From the NCBI GenBank assembly GCA_037147235.1, contig JBAWVO010000015.1, positions 1-42,868 on the forward strand: a stretch of 42,868 nt of DNA. The letters run 5' to 3'. Positions 25,035 through 34,347 of this stretch are shown one piece after another. Position 1 is the first letter of the stretch. The number at the start of each line of letters is the position of its first letter. A model generated the notes under the pieces. It did not search any database, was not told the DNA's origin, and worked only from the letters and a program-made list of their open reading frames with translations. Origin of the DNA: JANXQG01 sp037147235 (lineage in GTDB: Bacteria > Planctomycetota > Planctomycetia > Pirellulales > Thermoguttaceae). The position numbers and the translations under genes are program-made.

Positions 25035-26240
25035 TCACGCGCCGAACTTCCCTAGCCGATCGGCATGTGCCAGCAGCAGGGGCATGAGATACATCGCCTG
25101 GAACTGTCCCAGGCCGCCCTTCAGACACTCGGTTTCGCCGAACGACTGGCAGGCGTCAGTGCGGACGTTCTGGCCAGCGATCAGCACGGGCACGGCGTGC
25201 CAACTGTGCCCCTTCATCTTGGCCGGGGTGCTATGATCGCCCGTCACAGCCAACACGGTCGGATTAAGAGCCATTACTCGGGGCACGATGGCGTCGAACT
25301 GCTCGATCATCTTCGCCTTCTCGGCAAAGTTGCCGTCCTCGCCACGGCTGTCGGTGTACTTGAAGTGTACGAAGAAGAAGTCGTAGTCGTTCCACGCTTT
25401 TGCCAGAACGTCGATCTCTTCAGCCAGCGTCGTCGGCTTGCCCACCAAATTCATGCCGACCAATTGGGCCAAACCCTTGTACATCGGATAGACGGCGATG
25501 GCGGCGGCCCTTAGCCCATAGACGTCTTCATAGCTCGGCAGGGTAGGCGCCTTGGCGAAACCACGCAACGTCAGGCCATTGGCCTTGGGTTGGCCCTTGA
25601 GCAGTTTCTCGGCCTGCGCGACGAACTGCTTGGCGATCTCGGCCGTCTTCTGGCTCTCGGCATCGTGGGCCTTGGTATCCAGCGGCGGCACGCCGGTCTT
25701 CTGTGGATCGGTGTCGGCCACGCAGCCGCCCAAGCCCTCGCCGCGGAAGATGACGCAGAAACGATGCTCCTTAACCGGCTCGACGAAGATCTCGATGCCG
25801 GAAATTTTTATTTCACGAAGTTTGATTGCCAGCGGGGCACTCTCCTCACTGGGAATTCGGCCGGCGCGGCGGTCGGTGATGTTGCCGGCCGCATCGAGCG
25901 TGACAAAATTGCAACGCACGGCAACGTCCTTAGGCCCGAGATTAAAGCCGACGCCGGTTGCCTCCAATGCCCCGCGGCCGATGAGAAACTTCAGCGGATC
26001 ATAGCCAAACAGGCCCAAGTGCCCTGGGCCGCTGCCAGGGGTAATGCCTGGTAGAATGGGAATCGAGTTACCTAGAGTGCCGATTTTCGCCAACGCGTCC
26101 AGATTAGGTGTCTTGGCGGCCTCCAGTTCGGTTGGTCCACCCGGCTCCAACGGCAGTCCCCCCAGGCCGTCGGCCACCAGGAGCACGATTTTGGAATCGT
26201 TCTTGATCTTCAGTTCGCGAACCAATTGCTGGATTTCCAT
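25035..26240 (-). CDS. apgM: Cofactor-independent phosphoglycerate mutase (ApgM type)
   Basis: A 401-residue member of the alkaline-phosphatase superfamily, archaeal-type 2,3-bisphosphoglycerate-independent phosphoglycerate mutase, interconverting 3- and 2-phosphoglycerate. Metal-site segments are visible: VLLVADGLGGLP near the N-terminus, ILPGITPGSGPGHLGLFGYDP in the nucleophile region, and TGDHSTPAKMKGHSWH near the C-terminus. I chose the ATG at 26240 (GAGGA upstream); the frame extends 62 codons further but overlaps the pgi promoter region. It is divergent from pgi with 160 bp between, so two glycolytic genes may share a control region. Confidence 0.93.
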   Translation of the reverse strand: MEIQQLVRELKIKNDSKIVLLVADGLGGLPLEPGGPTELEAAKTPNLDALAKIGTLGNSIPILPGITPGSGPGHLGLFGYDPLKFLIGRGALEATGVGFNLGPKDVAVRCNFVTLDAAGNITDRRAGRIPSEESAPLAIKLREIKISGIEIFVEPVKEHRFCVIFRGEGLGGCVADTDPQKTGVPPLDTKAHDAESQKTAEIAKQFVAQAEKLLKGQPKANGLTLRGFAKAPTLPSYEDVYGLRAAAIAVYPMYKGLAQLVGMNLVGKPTTLAEEIDVLAKAWNDYDFFFVHFKYTDSRGEDGNFAEKAKMIEQFDAIVPRVMALNPTVLAVTGDHSTPAKMKGHSWHAVPVLIAGQNVRTDACQSFGETECLKGGLGQFQAMYLMPLLLAHADRLGKFGA

Positions 26241-26400
26241 GACAGGATTCCTCGGATTTGTTGAGAGTGAGAGATTTAATTCCCCCATTGATAACGAAAA
26301 TTGCCGTAAAAACAAGTGGGGTCCAGGGAACACAGATATGGAAGCCTGGCAATTTTTCGTGTAGAATTCCTCTGTCCTATCCAACAACCCAGAGGATCCC

Positions 26401-27819
26401 ATGAGCAATTCATCCATTTCCCCCATTGTTTACGATTACTCGGCAGTCATCCAGCCAGAGACAGCCTCACCGCTGGTGCGGCAGTTCGGGCTTAGTCAGG
26501 CCGACTTGGATTGGGCTGCCACAGGGTTGCTCGCCGCGCGGCGGGAAGTGCTGGAAGACTTGGTGCTTTTCCAGAAGGGTGGGCCGGTGCCTGCCAAGAA
26601 GGAGCCGTTGGATGCCGCCTTCATGGACCTGCCGGAGCGGTTCCTCGGCCGCGACCGCGCGGTGCTGGACGACATCCTCGCCACGGCCGATCGGCTGGCC
26701 GGCGAAGTTGATCGCGTGGTCGTGCTGGGCATCGGTGGTTCGTACATGGGTGCCCGGGCGATCATGGATGCCTGCTGCCATCCCTGCCACAACGAGCTTA
26801 CCCGTGAGGCACGCAAAGGGCGGCCGCGAATCTATTTTGAAGGCAACAATGTCGATAACGACGCCGTGGCCGGATTGCTCGACGTGCTGGCCGGCGACGA
26901 CCGTTGGGCGATCGTGGTCATCAGCAAGAGTGGCGGCACGCTAGAAACGGCGGTCGGTTTTCGGATCTTTCTCGATGCCCTGAAGAAGTCATGCGGTGGC
27001 GATGAAGAGAAGTTCCGCCGTCGCATCGTGCCCATCACTGGGGAGAAAGGCCGGCTGCGTGATTTGTCCAAGGCCCTGGGATGCCCGAATGTGTTTCCGA
27101 TTCACGACGGCGTGGGCGGGCGGTTCTCGGTACTCGATCCGGTCGGGCTGTTTCCCGCGGCAGTGATGGGGCTGGATGTGGTGAAGTTATTGGAAGGCGC
27201 GGCCGCCATGAACGACCGCTTCCGAACTGCCCTGCCAGGCGCAAACCCAGTGCTGGACTACGTTGCCGTTTCACGCCTGATGGAGGTCCGCCGCGGGGCG
27301 ACGATCCGCGTACTTTCCACCTGGGGCAAGCGGTTGGAGGCTGTTGGTCTTTGGTACGATCAGCTTCTGGCCGAGAGTCTTGGCAAGGACAACCAGGGAA
27401 CGACGCCGTTGACGGTGGTTAATACCCGCGACCTGCACTCCCGCGGTCAGCAGCACCAAGAGGGCCGCCGCGACAAGCTGATCACCAACCTGATTGTCGA
27501 GCAGTCCGACCGGCCGCCGTTGGCCATCGAGAAATCGCCCTTGGACCAGGACAAGCTCAACGAGTTGGTCGGCAAGACGCTGCCCGACATTCTTCGTGCC
27601 GCACTCGCGGGCACGAACCAAGCCTACGCAGAGGACCATCGCCCCACCACCGACTTGCGTCTATCGCGGTTGAACGAAGCGACGCTCGGGCAAGTCTTTC
27701 AAATGTTCATGCTCGCCACGGTCGTCGAAGGCCGGCTGATCGGCATCAACCCTTACGGGCAGCCGGGCGTGGAGGGGTATAAGAAGAATATGAACGCGAT
27801 TTTGAGAGCGAAGGGATAG
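26401..27819 (+). CDS. pgi: Glucose-6-phosphate isomerase
   Basis: A 472-residue SIS-domain isomerase that interconverts glucose-6-phosphate and fructose-6-phosphate. Seen: VVLGIGGSYMGARA, the phosphate-binding SKSGGTLET, ESLGKDNQG for the catalytic Glu region, and HSRGQQHQEG for the catalytic His region. The length and motifs fit the shorter Bacillus/Thermus-like type. The ATG at 26401 follows AGAGGATCCC, a good ribosome-binding site. It is divergently arranged with apgM. Confidence 0.96.
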   Translation: MSNSSISPIVYDYSAVIQPETASPLVRQFGLSQADLDWAATGLLAARREVLEDLVLFQKGGPVPAKKEPLDAAFMDLPERFLGRDRAVLDDILATADRLAGEVDRVVVLGIGGSYMGARAIMDACCHPCHNELTREARKGRPRIYFEGNNVDNDAVAGLLDVLAGDDRWAIVVISKSGGTLETAVGFRIFLDALKKSCGGDEEKFRRRIVPITGEKGRLRDLSKALGCPNVFPIHDGVGGRFSVLDPVGLFPAAVMGLDVVKLLEGAAAMNDRFRTALPGANPVLDYVAVSRLMEVRRGATIRVLSTWGKRLEAVGLWYDQLLAESLGKDNQGTTPLTVVNTRDLHSRGQQHQEGRRDKLITNLIVEQSDRPPLAIEKSPLDQDKLNELVGKTLPDILRAALAGTNQAYAEDHRPTTDLRLSRLNEATLGQVFQMFMLATVVEGRLIGINPYGQPGVEGYKKNMNAILRAKG

Positions 27820-27929
27820 TCACCATCAATTGACGCCAAGGTCTTCAACAAAGCGTAGAATGGATCACCTCATGGCTTTGGGACTGACGCACCAATAACT
27901 GTCGTGTTTTGCGCATTCGCCGAGCGGGG

Positions 27930-27961
27930 GCAGACGGCACACGGAGTGTGCCTGCTACTTT
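27930..27961. repeat. GGCACACGGAGTGTGCC hairpin (family R11)
   Basis: A perfect 7-bp stem, GGCACAC (27936-27942) with GTGTGCC (27946-27952), lies between pgi and the SPFH pair. It could act as a weak terminator stem but lacks a T-run. Confidence 0.65.
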
Positions 27962-28009
27962 TCTTGCGACACTTATTTCTGCGCCGATCCTTAGCATCTG
28001 AGAGCCGAT

Positions 28010-29605
28010 CTACTTTACTCCGATTCTCACCGGCAGCGTGGGCACAACGCCTTTCAAATCGGTCCAAAGCGTGCCGTTGCCGGCATAGATCATCTTTAGA
28101 TCGATATTTTCCGGCAGGCCTTCGGCGAACTCCCACTGCGTATAGGCGGCCGGCTCGCCAAAGGCCTTGACGGCCAAGCCAAATAGCTCAGCCCTAGATT
28201 GTTGCTGAAGCTTCTTGGCCTGCGAATCGGCCTCGCCGAGGGTCACGACCCGCTGGGCGTCGATCTCGGCGGCCTGGCGATCGACCGCGGCAACCTTCCG
28301 CTCAGTGTCGGCCTGCATCTGCTCGGCCGTCTGCTGTCCGGTCGCTTTGACGTTGGCCACGAGTTTTTTCGTCTCCTCGGTGATCTTGGCCGCTTCCAGC
28401 AAGACCTTCTGCTCGGCCTCACGAAGATTGGCCTCGGTCTTGGCTGTCTTGGTTTCCTGTTCGCGCGTGAGGGTCAGCTCATCCGCAACGTAACCCTTTT
28501 GGATCGGTTCGCGGACTTCCTTGGGAATGTAGATATGCCGCACCAAGCCGTAGAGCAGTGTGAGGTTTTTCTCTTTCAGCACCTTCTGAAATGCCTTGTC
28601 GACGTCTTCCTGGAACTTCTGCCGCGAATCTCCCACGAGCAGTTCGACCGCTCCCATGCGAGAACCATTGTTGCGGCAGATGCTCTCGGATTGGGGCACG
28701 ATGATCTTCTGTTCGACGGCCGCCAGATTGCCAAAGCGGCGAATCATGTCCGGGGCCTGGTCGGGCAATACGCCCCACACCACGCTAAAGTCCATGTGGA
28801 TCTTGAATCCGTCGCTGGAGGGAAAGAAGATACCCGTGTCGGAAACCGGCAGGCCCTCGCCGCTCTCGTCGACAACCATCCGGCCATTCTCGCCTTTTTG
28901 TTTCTCGGTAGAGATTTCCTTGGCGTCATAGCCGATGGAGACAATGTCGATTTGCCGTTCCTTGGGGTTGAGCGCGTAAAGCCCCGGCGGTAGGACATCG
29001 TCCTGAATGCCGGCATGCCGCGGTTTGGGTTGAGCATTGGGGTCGTCGGTCAAGTAGGTCTGCACGCCGACGTAACCGGCCGGGATCTCCACCCAGCCGG
29101 AATACTTGATCTGGCTCTTGCCCACCACCTCGGTCTTGACGATGGTATGTTGGTAGGCATAGGGGTTGATGCGATAGCGGCCCGGCCCGAGGATGCGGCG
29201 GAGGGGGCCTTTTTCGTGTGTCTGACCAAGGTCGCCGGAGACGAGGAACTGACCGACTTTGCGGTCCGTACCCTCTTCGCCCAACATGCTGCTGAGGTAG
29301 GCGATTTCGCCGGTTTGGACCACCACGTCAGGGACGAGGTTGCGCTCCCACCAGATCGGACAATAGAAGTGCCGGCCTGGGCCGCGGAGCTGTTGCAGCA
29401 CACCCATTTCACCTTGCGATTCATCGGCAAACTTGCCAATTTCCGACTTCTTTGCCAGCCAGGTAAAAATCAGCGGCCCTTTATAACGTAGTTGCAGACT
29501 CTTGCCTTCGGGGACATAAACGCGATTCACGGTCCACTCGAAGGCTCCATAGCCGACCAGGGCAACGACTACTAGAAAAATGATCGAACTGGCGTATTGC
29601 CTCAT
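28010..29605 (-). CDS. SPFH/band-7 domain membrane protein (second of a pair)
   Basis: A 531-residue protein with one N-terminal membrane segment (about residues 7-25), followed by a long SPFH/prohibitin-homology region and a charged coiled-coil (KTAKTEANLREAEQKVLLEAAKITEE...) with repeated heptads typical of flotillin-like assemblies. The C-terminal ~60 residues are globular. It lies 55 bp downstream of a paralogue on the same strand; GRYRINPYAYQ and the Tyr/Pro-rich stretches are shared. Members organise membrane microdomains or hold proteases such as FtsH; no partner is visible here, and clpB is divergently transcribed next to the pair. Start at the ATG at 29605. Confidence 0.88.
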   Translation of the reverse strand: MRQYASSIIFLVVVALVGYGAFEWTVNRVYVPEGKSLQLRYKGPLIFTWLAKKSEIGKFADESQGEMGVLQQLRGPGRHFYCPIWWERNLVPDVVVQTGEIAYLSSMLGEEGTDRKVGQFLVSGDLGQTHEKGPLRRILGPGRYRINPYAYQHTIVKTEVVGKSQIKYSGWVEIPAGYVGVQTYLTDDPNAQPKPRHAGIQDDVLPPGLYALNPKERQIDIVSIGYDAKEISTEKQKGENGRMVVDESGEGLPVSDTGIFFPSSDGFKIHMDFSVVWGVLPDQAPDMIRRFGNLAAVEQKIIVPQSESICRNNGSRMGAVELLVGDSRQKFQEDVDKAFQKVLKEKNLTLLYGLVRHIYIPKEVREPIQKGYVADELTLTREQETKTAKTEANLREAEQKVLLEAAKITEETKKLVANVKATGQQTAEQMQADTERKVAAVDRQAAEIDAQRVVTLGEADSQAKKLQQQSRAELFGLAVKAFGEPAAYTQWEFAEGLPENIDLKMIYAGNGTLWTDLKGVVPTLPVRIGVK

Positions 29606-29660
29606 GATTTGGGTTCCTCTTTGGATTGTGGGATTGCCTTTGACTTGTGCGATAACTCCC

Positions 29661-31232
29661 TTACTTCTTATCGCTTTCTGCCTTTGCCGCCTTCGTTTTG
29701 AATGTCTTGAACACGTCCATCAACGCGCTATTGTCCGTATTGATCATCATCGCCTTGTAGGCGGGGGCGATCTTCTTCAAGAGCGTATAGCGGGCGAACT
29801 CCGCCCCGTCACCACTGAAAGCCTCGATCGACTTCTGCCAGCCGGCGGCCTGGGCCTCGTTCTGGAAGCGGATAACGTCGGCCTCGGCCTTGCCCTTGGC
29901 CAGCGTGGCGGCGGCCAGATCCTTGGCCGCTTCAAACTTCTTCTGGGCCACGCCCAACCGCTTGTTGGCGTCGATGATGGCCACCTCCTGTTTCCGCTTG
30001 GCGTCGACGGTGACCACCACGACCTCCTGTTCGGCCGCGACCTCGGCCTGCTTCTGCACCACGGTGGCCTTCTGTACGGCCAAGTTCTGTTCGGCCGCCT
30101 GTTGCAGGATCTCCTTGGTATATTGCTTCTCCTGTTGCAGGGCGATCTGCCGCTGCCGCACCGGAACAGCGATCTTCTCCGGCGGTTTTACGTTGGTGAT
30201 CAAGGCATGGACGATCTCGATCCCTTGCATGGCACAGGTATTTTGCATCTCGCGCTGGAATTCCTCCTGGAAGGTCGCCCGCGTATCGCCAGCGATAAAC
30301 TCCTTGCCCGAGTGGCTCGATCCTTTCAAACGCGTATAAGCCCGGGCGTTGGGCACGATGATCTTATCGATAACCATCTTCTGGATGGCCTCGTTGTCGG
30401 TCGTGGCGTTGTTCTTGCCTTCGTTGTAGAGGACGAAAACCTTGGCGGCCTCATGGGGATTCACGCGATATTCGATGACGCCTTCCAGGCTGACCCAAAA
30501 ACCGTCGCGGGTGGAAAAGCCGATGTCTTCCAGGTTATATTTCTGGCTGCGGCAATCGATCAAGGATACCTTTTCCTCGTAGGGATTCAAATACTGAGTG
30601 CTCGTGTCATAGGTCTCGGTCTGTACGCCACGGGCCGCCTTCCCCTTGGGCACGACAATCTCGTTGGGTGTTTCAGGAAGCGGTGCAGAAACCAACGTCC
30701 TCACGCCTTTGAAGCCGGCCGGGATCGTCACAGGGTCGTACAGTTCGATGATCTCGGCATAACCGTTGTTGACGGGGCCTAGCGCCTTCTTTTCGGCCGG
30801 ATCGACCAGTTGCGCATTGATAGAATATCGGCCCGAGACAAGAATCCCCGGCATAATGCCCTTTTGCGATTCCTTGGAGGCGATCAGTTCGCCTGTCGGC
30901 AGATCCTCGCCGTAGAGGCGGATGCGAACGCCCAACTTGCCGGCGGGGATTTCAATCTGCGGCACGACTGTCCAAGCCCAGTTGTACGGATTGTAATAAC
31001 AACGGATTTCGGTCAACACGGCGGCCTGTACGCCCTTGTACTCCTCCGACGGCGCAATCGATTGCGAGTTATCCAGATCCTTGCCCGTCTTGTGGATCAG
31101 GATTGCCATGTGTTTGTTTGGCACTTCAATCAAGCACGCGGTGTAGGTTTCGTAGAGGAGCACGCCGATCGCAACGATGGCAATCGCCGCCAAAGCGGCC
31201 GGATTGGGCAACTGAGGACGTCTCGAATTCAT
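29661..31232 (-). CDS. SPFH/band-7 domain membrane protein (first of a pair)
   Basis: A 523-residue paralogue of the next gene. One membrane segment (about residues 11-32), then two SPFH-like stretches, including SGRYSINAQLVDP and YNLEDIGFSTRDGFWVSLEG, and a long coiled-coil from about residue 360 to 470 (KQAEVAAEQEVVVVTVDAKR, then ANKRLGVAQKKFEAAKDLAAAT). The conserved NPYNWAWTVVP and NPYEEK motifs resemble other planctomycete band-7 proteins. It is the upstream gene of the pair, with the promoter in the 374 bp facing clpB. A hetero-oligomer of the two proteins is a reasonable inference. Confidence 0.88.
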   Translation of the reverse strand: MNSRRPQLPNPAALAAIAIVAIGVLLYETYTACLIEVPNKHMAILIHKTGKDLDNSQSIAPSEEYKGVQAAVLTEIRCYYNPYNWAWTVVPQIEIPAGKLGVRIRLYGEDLPTGELIASKESQKGIMPGILVSGRYSINAQLVDPAEKKALGPVNNGYAEIIELYDPVTIPAGFKGVRTLVSAPLPETPNEIVVPKGKAARGVQTETYDTSTQYLNPYEEKVSLIDCRSQKYNLEDIGFSTRDGFWVSLEGVIEYRVNPHEAAKVFVLYNEGKNNATTDNEAIQKMVIDKIIVPNARAYTRLKGSSHSGKEFIAGDTRATFQEEFQREMQNTCAMQGIEIVHALITNVKPPEKIAVPVRQRQIALQQEKQYTKEILQQAAEQNLAVQKATVVQKQAEVAAEQEVVVVTVDAKRKQEVAIIDANKRLGVAQKKFEAAKDLAAATLAKGKAEADVIRFQNEAQAAGWQKSIEAFSGDGAEFARYTLLKKIAPAYKAMMINTDNSALMDVFKTFKTKAAKAESDKK

Positions 31233-31551
31233 GGAATGGTTCCTTATAAACGGTGGGCGACGCGGGAGCGGAGTTGTTTCAGCTCACGGACAAGCCGCCG
31301 AGGGATAAATGATTTAATTCAAGCTGGTATTAGCACGCACAAGTATTGCTTACGAATAACGCCCCGGTTCAAAATCAGCAATACAGGTCCACGTCATTAT
31401 AGCAAGTAATACAACCGGCAAATTAGGAGTTCGGTGCAGGCCCACGCTTGTGGGTGGTATGAACGGCAACTCGATTGTACCCGCAATAATAGCGAACCCC
31501 TTCCACGAGTTGAAGATATTGCGGTTTTCCGGGGCAATTTTTCCGGGGTGC
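31233..31551. other. Intergenic region between the SPFH pair and clpB
   Basis: It must hold the SPFH promoter. A small palindrome CCCACGCTTGTGGG occurs at 31441-31454. I find no CIRCE element (TTAGCACTC with its inverted copy) in front of clpB, although TTAGCAC occurs once without a partner near 31330. No gene seen. Confidence 0.5.
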
Positions 31552-31580
31552 TTGTTCCCTTGATTGCGTTTGGCTATCAT
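31552..31580 (+). promoter_or_regulatory. Candidate sigma70-type promoter of clpB
   Basis: TTGTTC (31552-31557) and TATCAT (31575-31580) are separated by 17 bp and lie about 100 bp before the clpB start. The -10 matches five of six consensus bases, the -35 only three. A heat-shock sigma32-like pattern (CCCCATnT) is not evident. Confidence 0.4.
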
Positions 31581-31678
31581 GCAAATTGTAGGAAATCAGG
31601 CAGCTTGTGCAACGACGTCGCGCTCCCGGCAATCCGGTTGCAGAACCTAGCCCCCCAAAAAAAGGAGGGGACAAGACC

Positions 31679-34330
31679 ATGGCATTCCACTTTGAAAAAC
31701 TGACGATCAAAGGCCAGGAAGCAGTGGCCAATGCTCAGTCGTTGGCTACCGATCAGGGCCATTCCCAGATCGAACCGCTCCACTTACTCAACGCGTTGCT
31801 GCACGAGACTGACGGCGTTATCGCTCCGTTGCTGGATCGTATCGGCGTCAATCGTGCGCAGTTGGAAGGAATTGTCCGTTCCGAGTTGGAGCGGTTGCCC
31901 AAGGTCAGCGGCGGCTCGCTCCCACAGCCCAACAGCGAGTTGATTCGCGTGCTGGAGACATCCCAGCGCGAGGCCGACACAATGAAGGACGAGTTCGTCT
32001 CCACCGAACACCTCCTGTTGGCCCTAACTAAAGTCGATTCCAAGGCGAAGAATATCCTTAAACTTAACGCTCTGACGGACAAAGAACTCCTTCAGGCGAT
32101 GCAGGCCATTCGCGGCAGCCAGCGGGTTACCGACCAAACCCCCGAGGCCAAATTCCAGGCCCTGGAGCGTTACGGCATCGACTTAGTCGAACGGGCCAGG
32201 CAAGGAAAGCTCGACCCGGTGATCGGCCGCGATCAGGAAATCCGCCGCGTGATCCAGGTCCTTTCGCGACGGACGAAGAACAATCCCGTGCTGATCGGTG
32301 AGCCTGGCGTAGGCAAGACGGCCATCGTCGAAGGCTTGGCACTACGGATCGTCGACGGCGACGTTCCCGAGAGTCTAAAGAATCGCCGCGTTATTGCCTT
32401 GGACATGGGCGCGCTGGTAGCCGGGACAAAGTTCCGCGGCGAGTTCGAGGAGCGGCTCAAAGCCGTCTTGAAGGAAGTTTCCAGCGCGGGAAACGTCGTG
32501 CTCTTTATCGACGAGTTGCACACGGTCGTCGGCGCGGGCCGGGCGGAAGGCGGTAGCGACGCCGCTAATCTGCTCAAGCCGGCCCTGGCTCGCGGTGAGC
32601 TTCGCTGCATCGGTGCCACAACGCTCGACGAGTATCGCAAGTATGTTGAGAAGGACGCCGCACTGGAGCGGCGATTCCAGCCGGTCAACGTCAATGAGCC
32701 GAATGTCGAGGATACGATTGCCATCCTTCGCGGTTTGAAGCCGCGCTACGAGGCCCATCACCGCGGCGTGAAGATCAAAGACTCGGCCCTCGTGGCTGCG
32801 GCAAACCTTTCGCACCGCTACATCGCCGACCGCTTCCTGCCCGACAAAGCGATCGACCTCATGGACGAAGCGGCCAGCCGCCTGGCCATGGAGCTTCAGA
32901 GTGTGCCGCAAGAGATCGACGAAGTCCAGCGGCGTCTGGTGCAGCTCGAACTGGTCGATCGGCAGTTGGCCGAAGAAACCGAGGAACACGCGCGGCAGCG
33001 ACGCGAGGAAATTCAGAAGGAGATGTTGGAACTTCGCCGACGTTTGGCCGACTTGCGCAAGCAATGGGAACTGGAAAAGAGCGGGCTGGGCGACGTGCAT
33101 CAGATCCGCAGCAAGCTCGATGAAGTGCAGTTGCAATTCAACCAGCTTGGCGCCGCCATCAAGGAAAAGCAGTCGGCCGGCTTGCCCGTCGCCGAAGCCG
33201 ACTATCAAAAGCTCTACGAACTCGACATCCAGCGGAAAAAGCTCACGGAGCAGCTCGAATCGGCCGACAAGCCCCAGGCCCCGGTGACCGGCCGGCGGCT
33301 GCTCCGTCGCGAGGTCGGCCCCGAGGAAATTGCCGAAGTGGTGAGCGCATGGACCGGCATCCCCGTGAGCCGCATGATGGAAACCGAACGGGCCAAACTG
33401 CTGGTCATGGAAGAGCGCATCCATCAGCGGATGGTCGATCAGGACGAGGCCGTAACCGCCGTCTCCAATGCCGTCCGCCGCAACCGGAGCGGGCTGCAGG
33501 ATCCCAATCGACCAATCGGCTCGTTCATCTTCCTCGGTCCCACGGGCGTCGGCAAGACCGAGCTTTGCAAGGCCCTGGCCCAGATCATGTTCGACGACGA
33601 AAGCGCCCTGATCCGCCTCGATATGAGCGAGTTCATGGAGCGGCACACGGTGAGCCGGTTGATCGGTGCCCCGCCGGGCTATGTTGGCTATGAAGAGGGC
33701 GGCATGTTGACCGAAGCCGTTCGCCGCCGGCCCTACGCGGTAATCCTTCTGGACGAGATTGAGAAGGCCCATCGCGACGTTTTCAATATCCTTCTTCAGG
33801 TTCTGGACGATGGTCGCCTGAGCGACAATCTCGGCCACACGGTCGATTTCACGAACACGATTGTGGTCATGACGTCGAACATCGGCAGCCAAGTGATTCA
33901 GGAAATCACCCGCGAAGGCGGCACCGAGGAGCAGATGCGCGAGGCCGTGATGGACACGCTTCGTGCGAGTTTCCTGCCGGAATTTCTTAATCGCGTTGAC
34001 GAAGTTCTGATTTTCCATTCCCTCTCACCCGAGGCGATCCACAAGATTGTCGTCTTGCAGGTCGAGCGGCTGCGGAAGATGTTGACCGAGAAGGGGATCG
34101 AGCTGGAAGTGACCAAGGGTGCCATCAGCGCAATCTCACTGGAAGGCTACGATCCAACCTACGGTGCCCGGCCGTTAAAGCGGGTCATCCAGCAGCGATT
34201 GCAGAACCCGCTGGCCGTGGAACTCTTGAAACACGAGTCGGTCGTCGGTACGCAGGTGCGGATCGACTACGTCGACGGCGAGTTCACCTTTGACCACGTC
34301 GCGACGGCCTCGTGTCGGTCGAAAAGATGA
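31679..34330 (+). CDS. clpB: ATP-dependent disaggregase ClpB
   Basis: An 883-residue Hsp100 chaperone that, with DnaK, extracts proteins from aggregates. Clp N-domain repeats (residues ~1-145), first AAA+ domain with Walker A GEPGVGKTA (~206) and Walker B VVLFIDELHTVVGAG, the long middle coiled-coil (~410-530) that distinguishes ClpB from ClpA/ClpC, and the second AAA+ domain with GPTGVGKTE (~620), FMERHTVSRLIGAPPGYVGYEEGG and VILLDEIEKAH. The tail YGARPLKRVIQQRLQNPLA is standard. The ATG at 31679 has an excellent AGGAGGGG site nine bases upstream, so the 24 preceding codons of open frame are not used. It ends 17 bp from the convergent UroD-family gene. Confidence 0.98.
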   Translation: MAFHFEKLTIKGQEAVANAQSLATDQGHSQIEPLHLLNALLHETDGVIAPLLDRIGVNRAQLEGIVRSELERLPKVSGGSLPQPNSELIRVLETSQREADTMKDEFVSTEHLLLALTKVDSKAKNILKLNALTDKELLQAMQAIRGSQRVTDQTPEAKFQALERYGIDLVERARQGKLDPVIGRDQEIRRVIQVLSRRTKNNPVLIGEPGVGKTAIVEGLALRIVDGDVPESLKNRRVIALDMGALVAGTKFRGEFEERLKAVLKEVSSAGNVVLFIDELHTVVGAGRAEGGSDAANLLKPALARGELRCIGATTLDEYRKYVEKDAALERRFQPVNVNEPNVEDTIAILRGLKPRYEAHHRGVKIKDSALVAAANLSHRYIADRFLPDKAIDLMDEAASRLAMELQSVPQEIDEVQRRLVQLELVDRQLAEETEEHARQRREEIQKEMLELRRRLADLRKQWELEKSGLGDVHQIRSKLDEVQLQFNQLGAAIKEKQSAGLPVAEADYQKLYELDIQRKKLTEQLESADKPQAPVTGRRLLRREVGPEEIAEVVSAWTGIPVSRMMETERAKLLVMEERIHQRMVDQDEAVTAVSNAVRRNRSGLQDPNRPIGSFIFLGPTGVGKTELCKALAQIMFDDESALIRLDMSEFMERHTVSRLIGAPPGYVGYEEGGMLTEAVRRRPYAVILLDEIEKAHRDVFNILLQVLDDGRLSDNLGHTVDFTNTIVVMTSNIGSQVIQEITREGGTEEQMREAVMDTLRASFLPEFLNRVDEVLIFHSLSPEAIHKIVVLQVERLRKMLTEKGIELEVTKGAISAISLEGYDPTYGARPLKRVIQQRLQNPLAVELLKHESVVGTQVRIDYVDGEFTFDHVATASCRSKR

Positions 34331-34347
34331 ATCTGTCGCGACCTCTT

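Noticed and set aside
31233..31678. CIRCE/HrcA control of clpB
   Set aside because: Only a single TTAGCAC is present, with no inverted partner at the needed distance.
32375..34018. A 547-codon open frame antisense to clpB
   Set aside because: It is entirely opposite a perfectly conserved clpB, a common by-product of GC-rich codon use; its translation has no recognisable domain.
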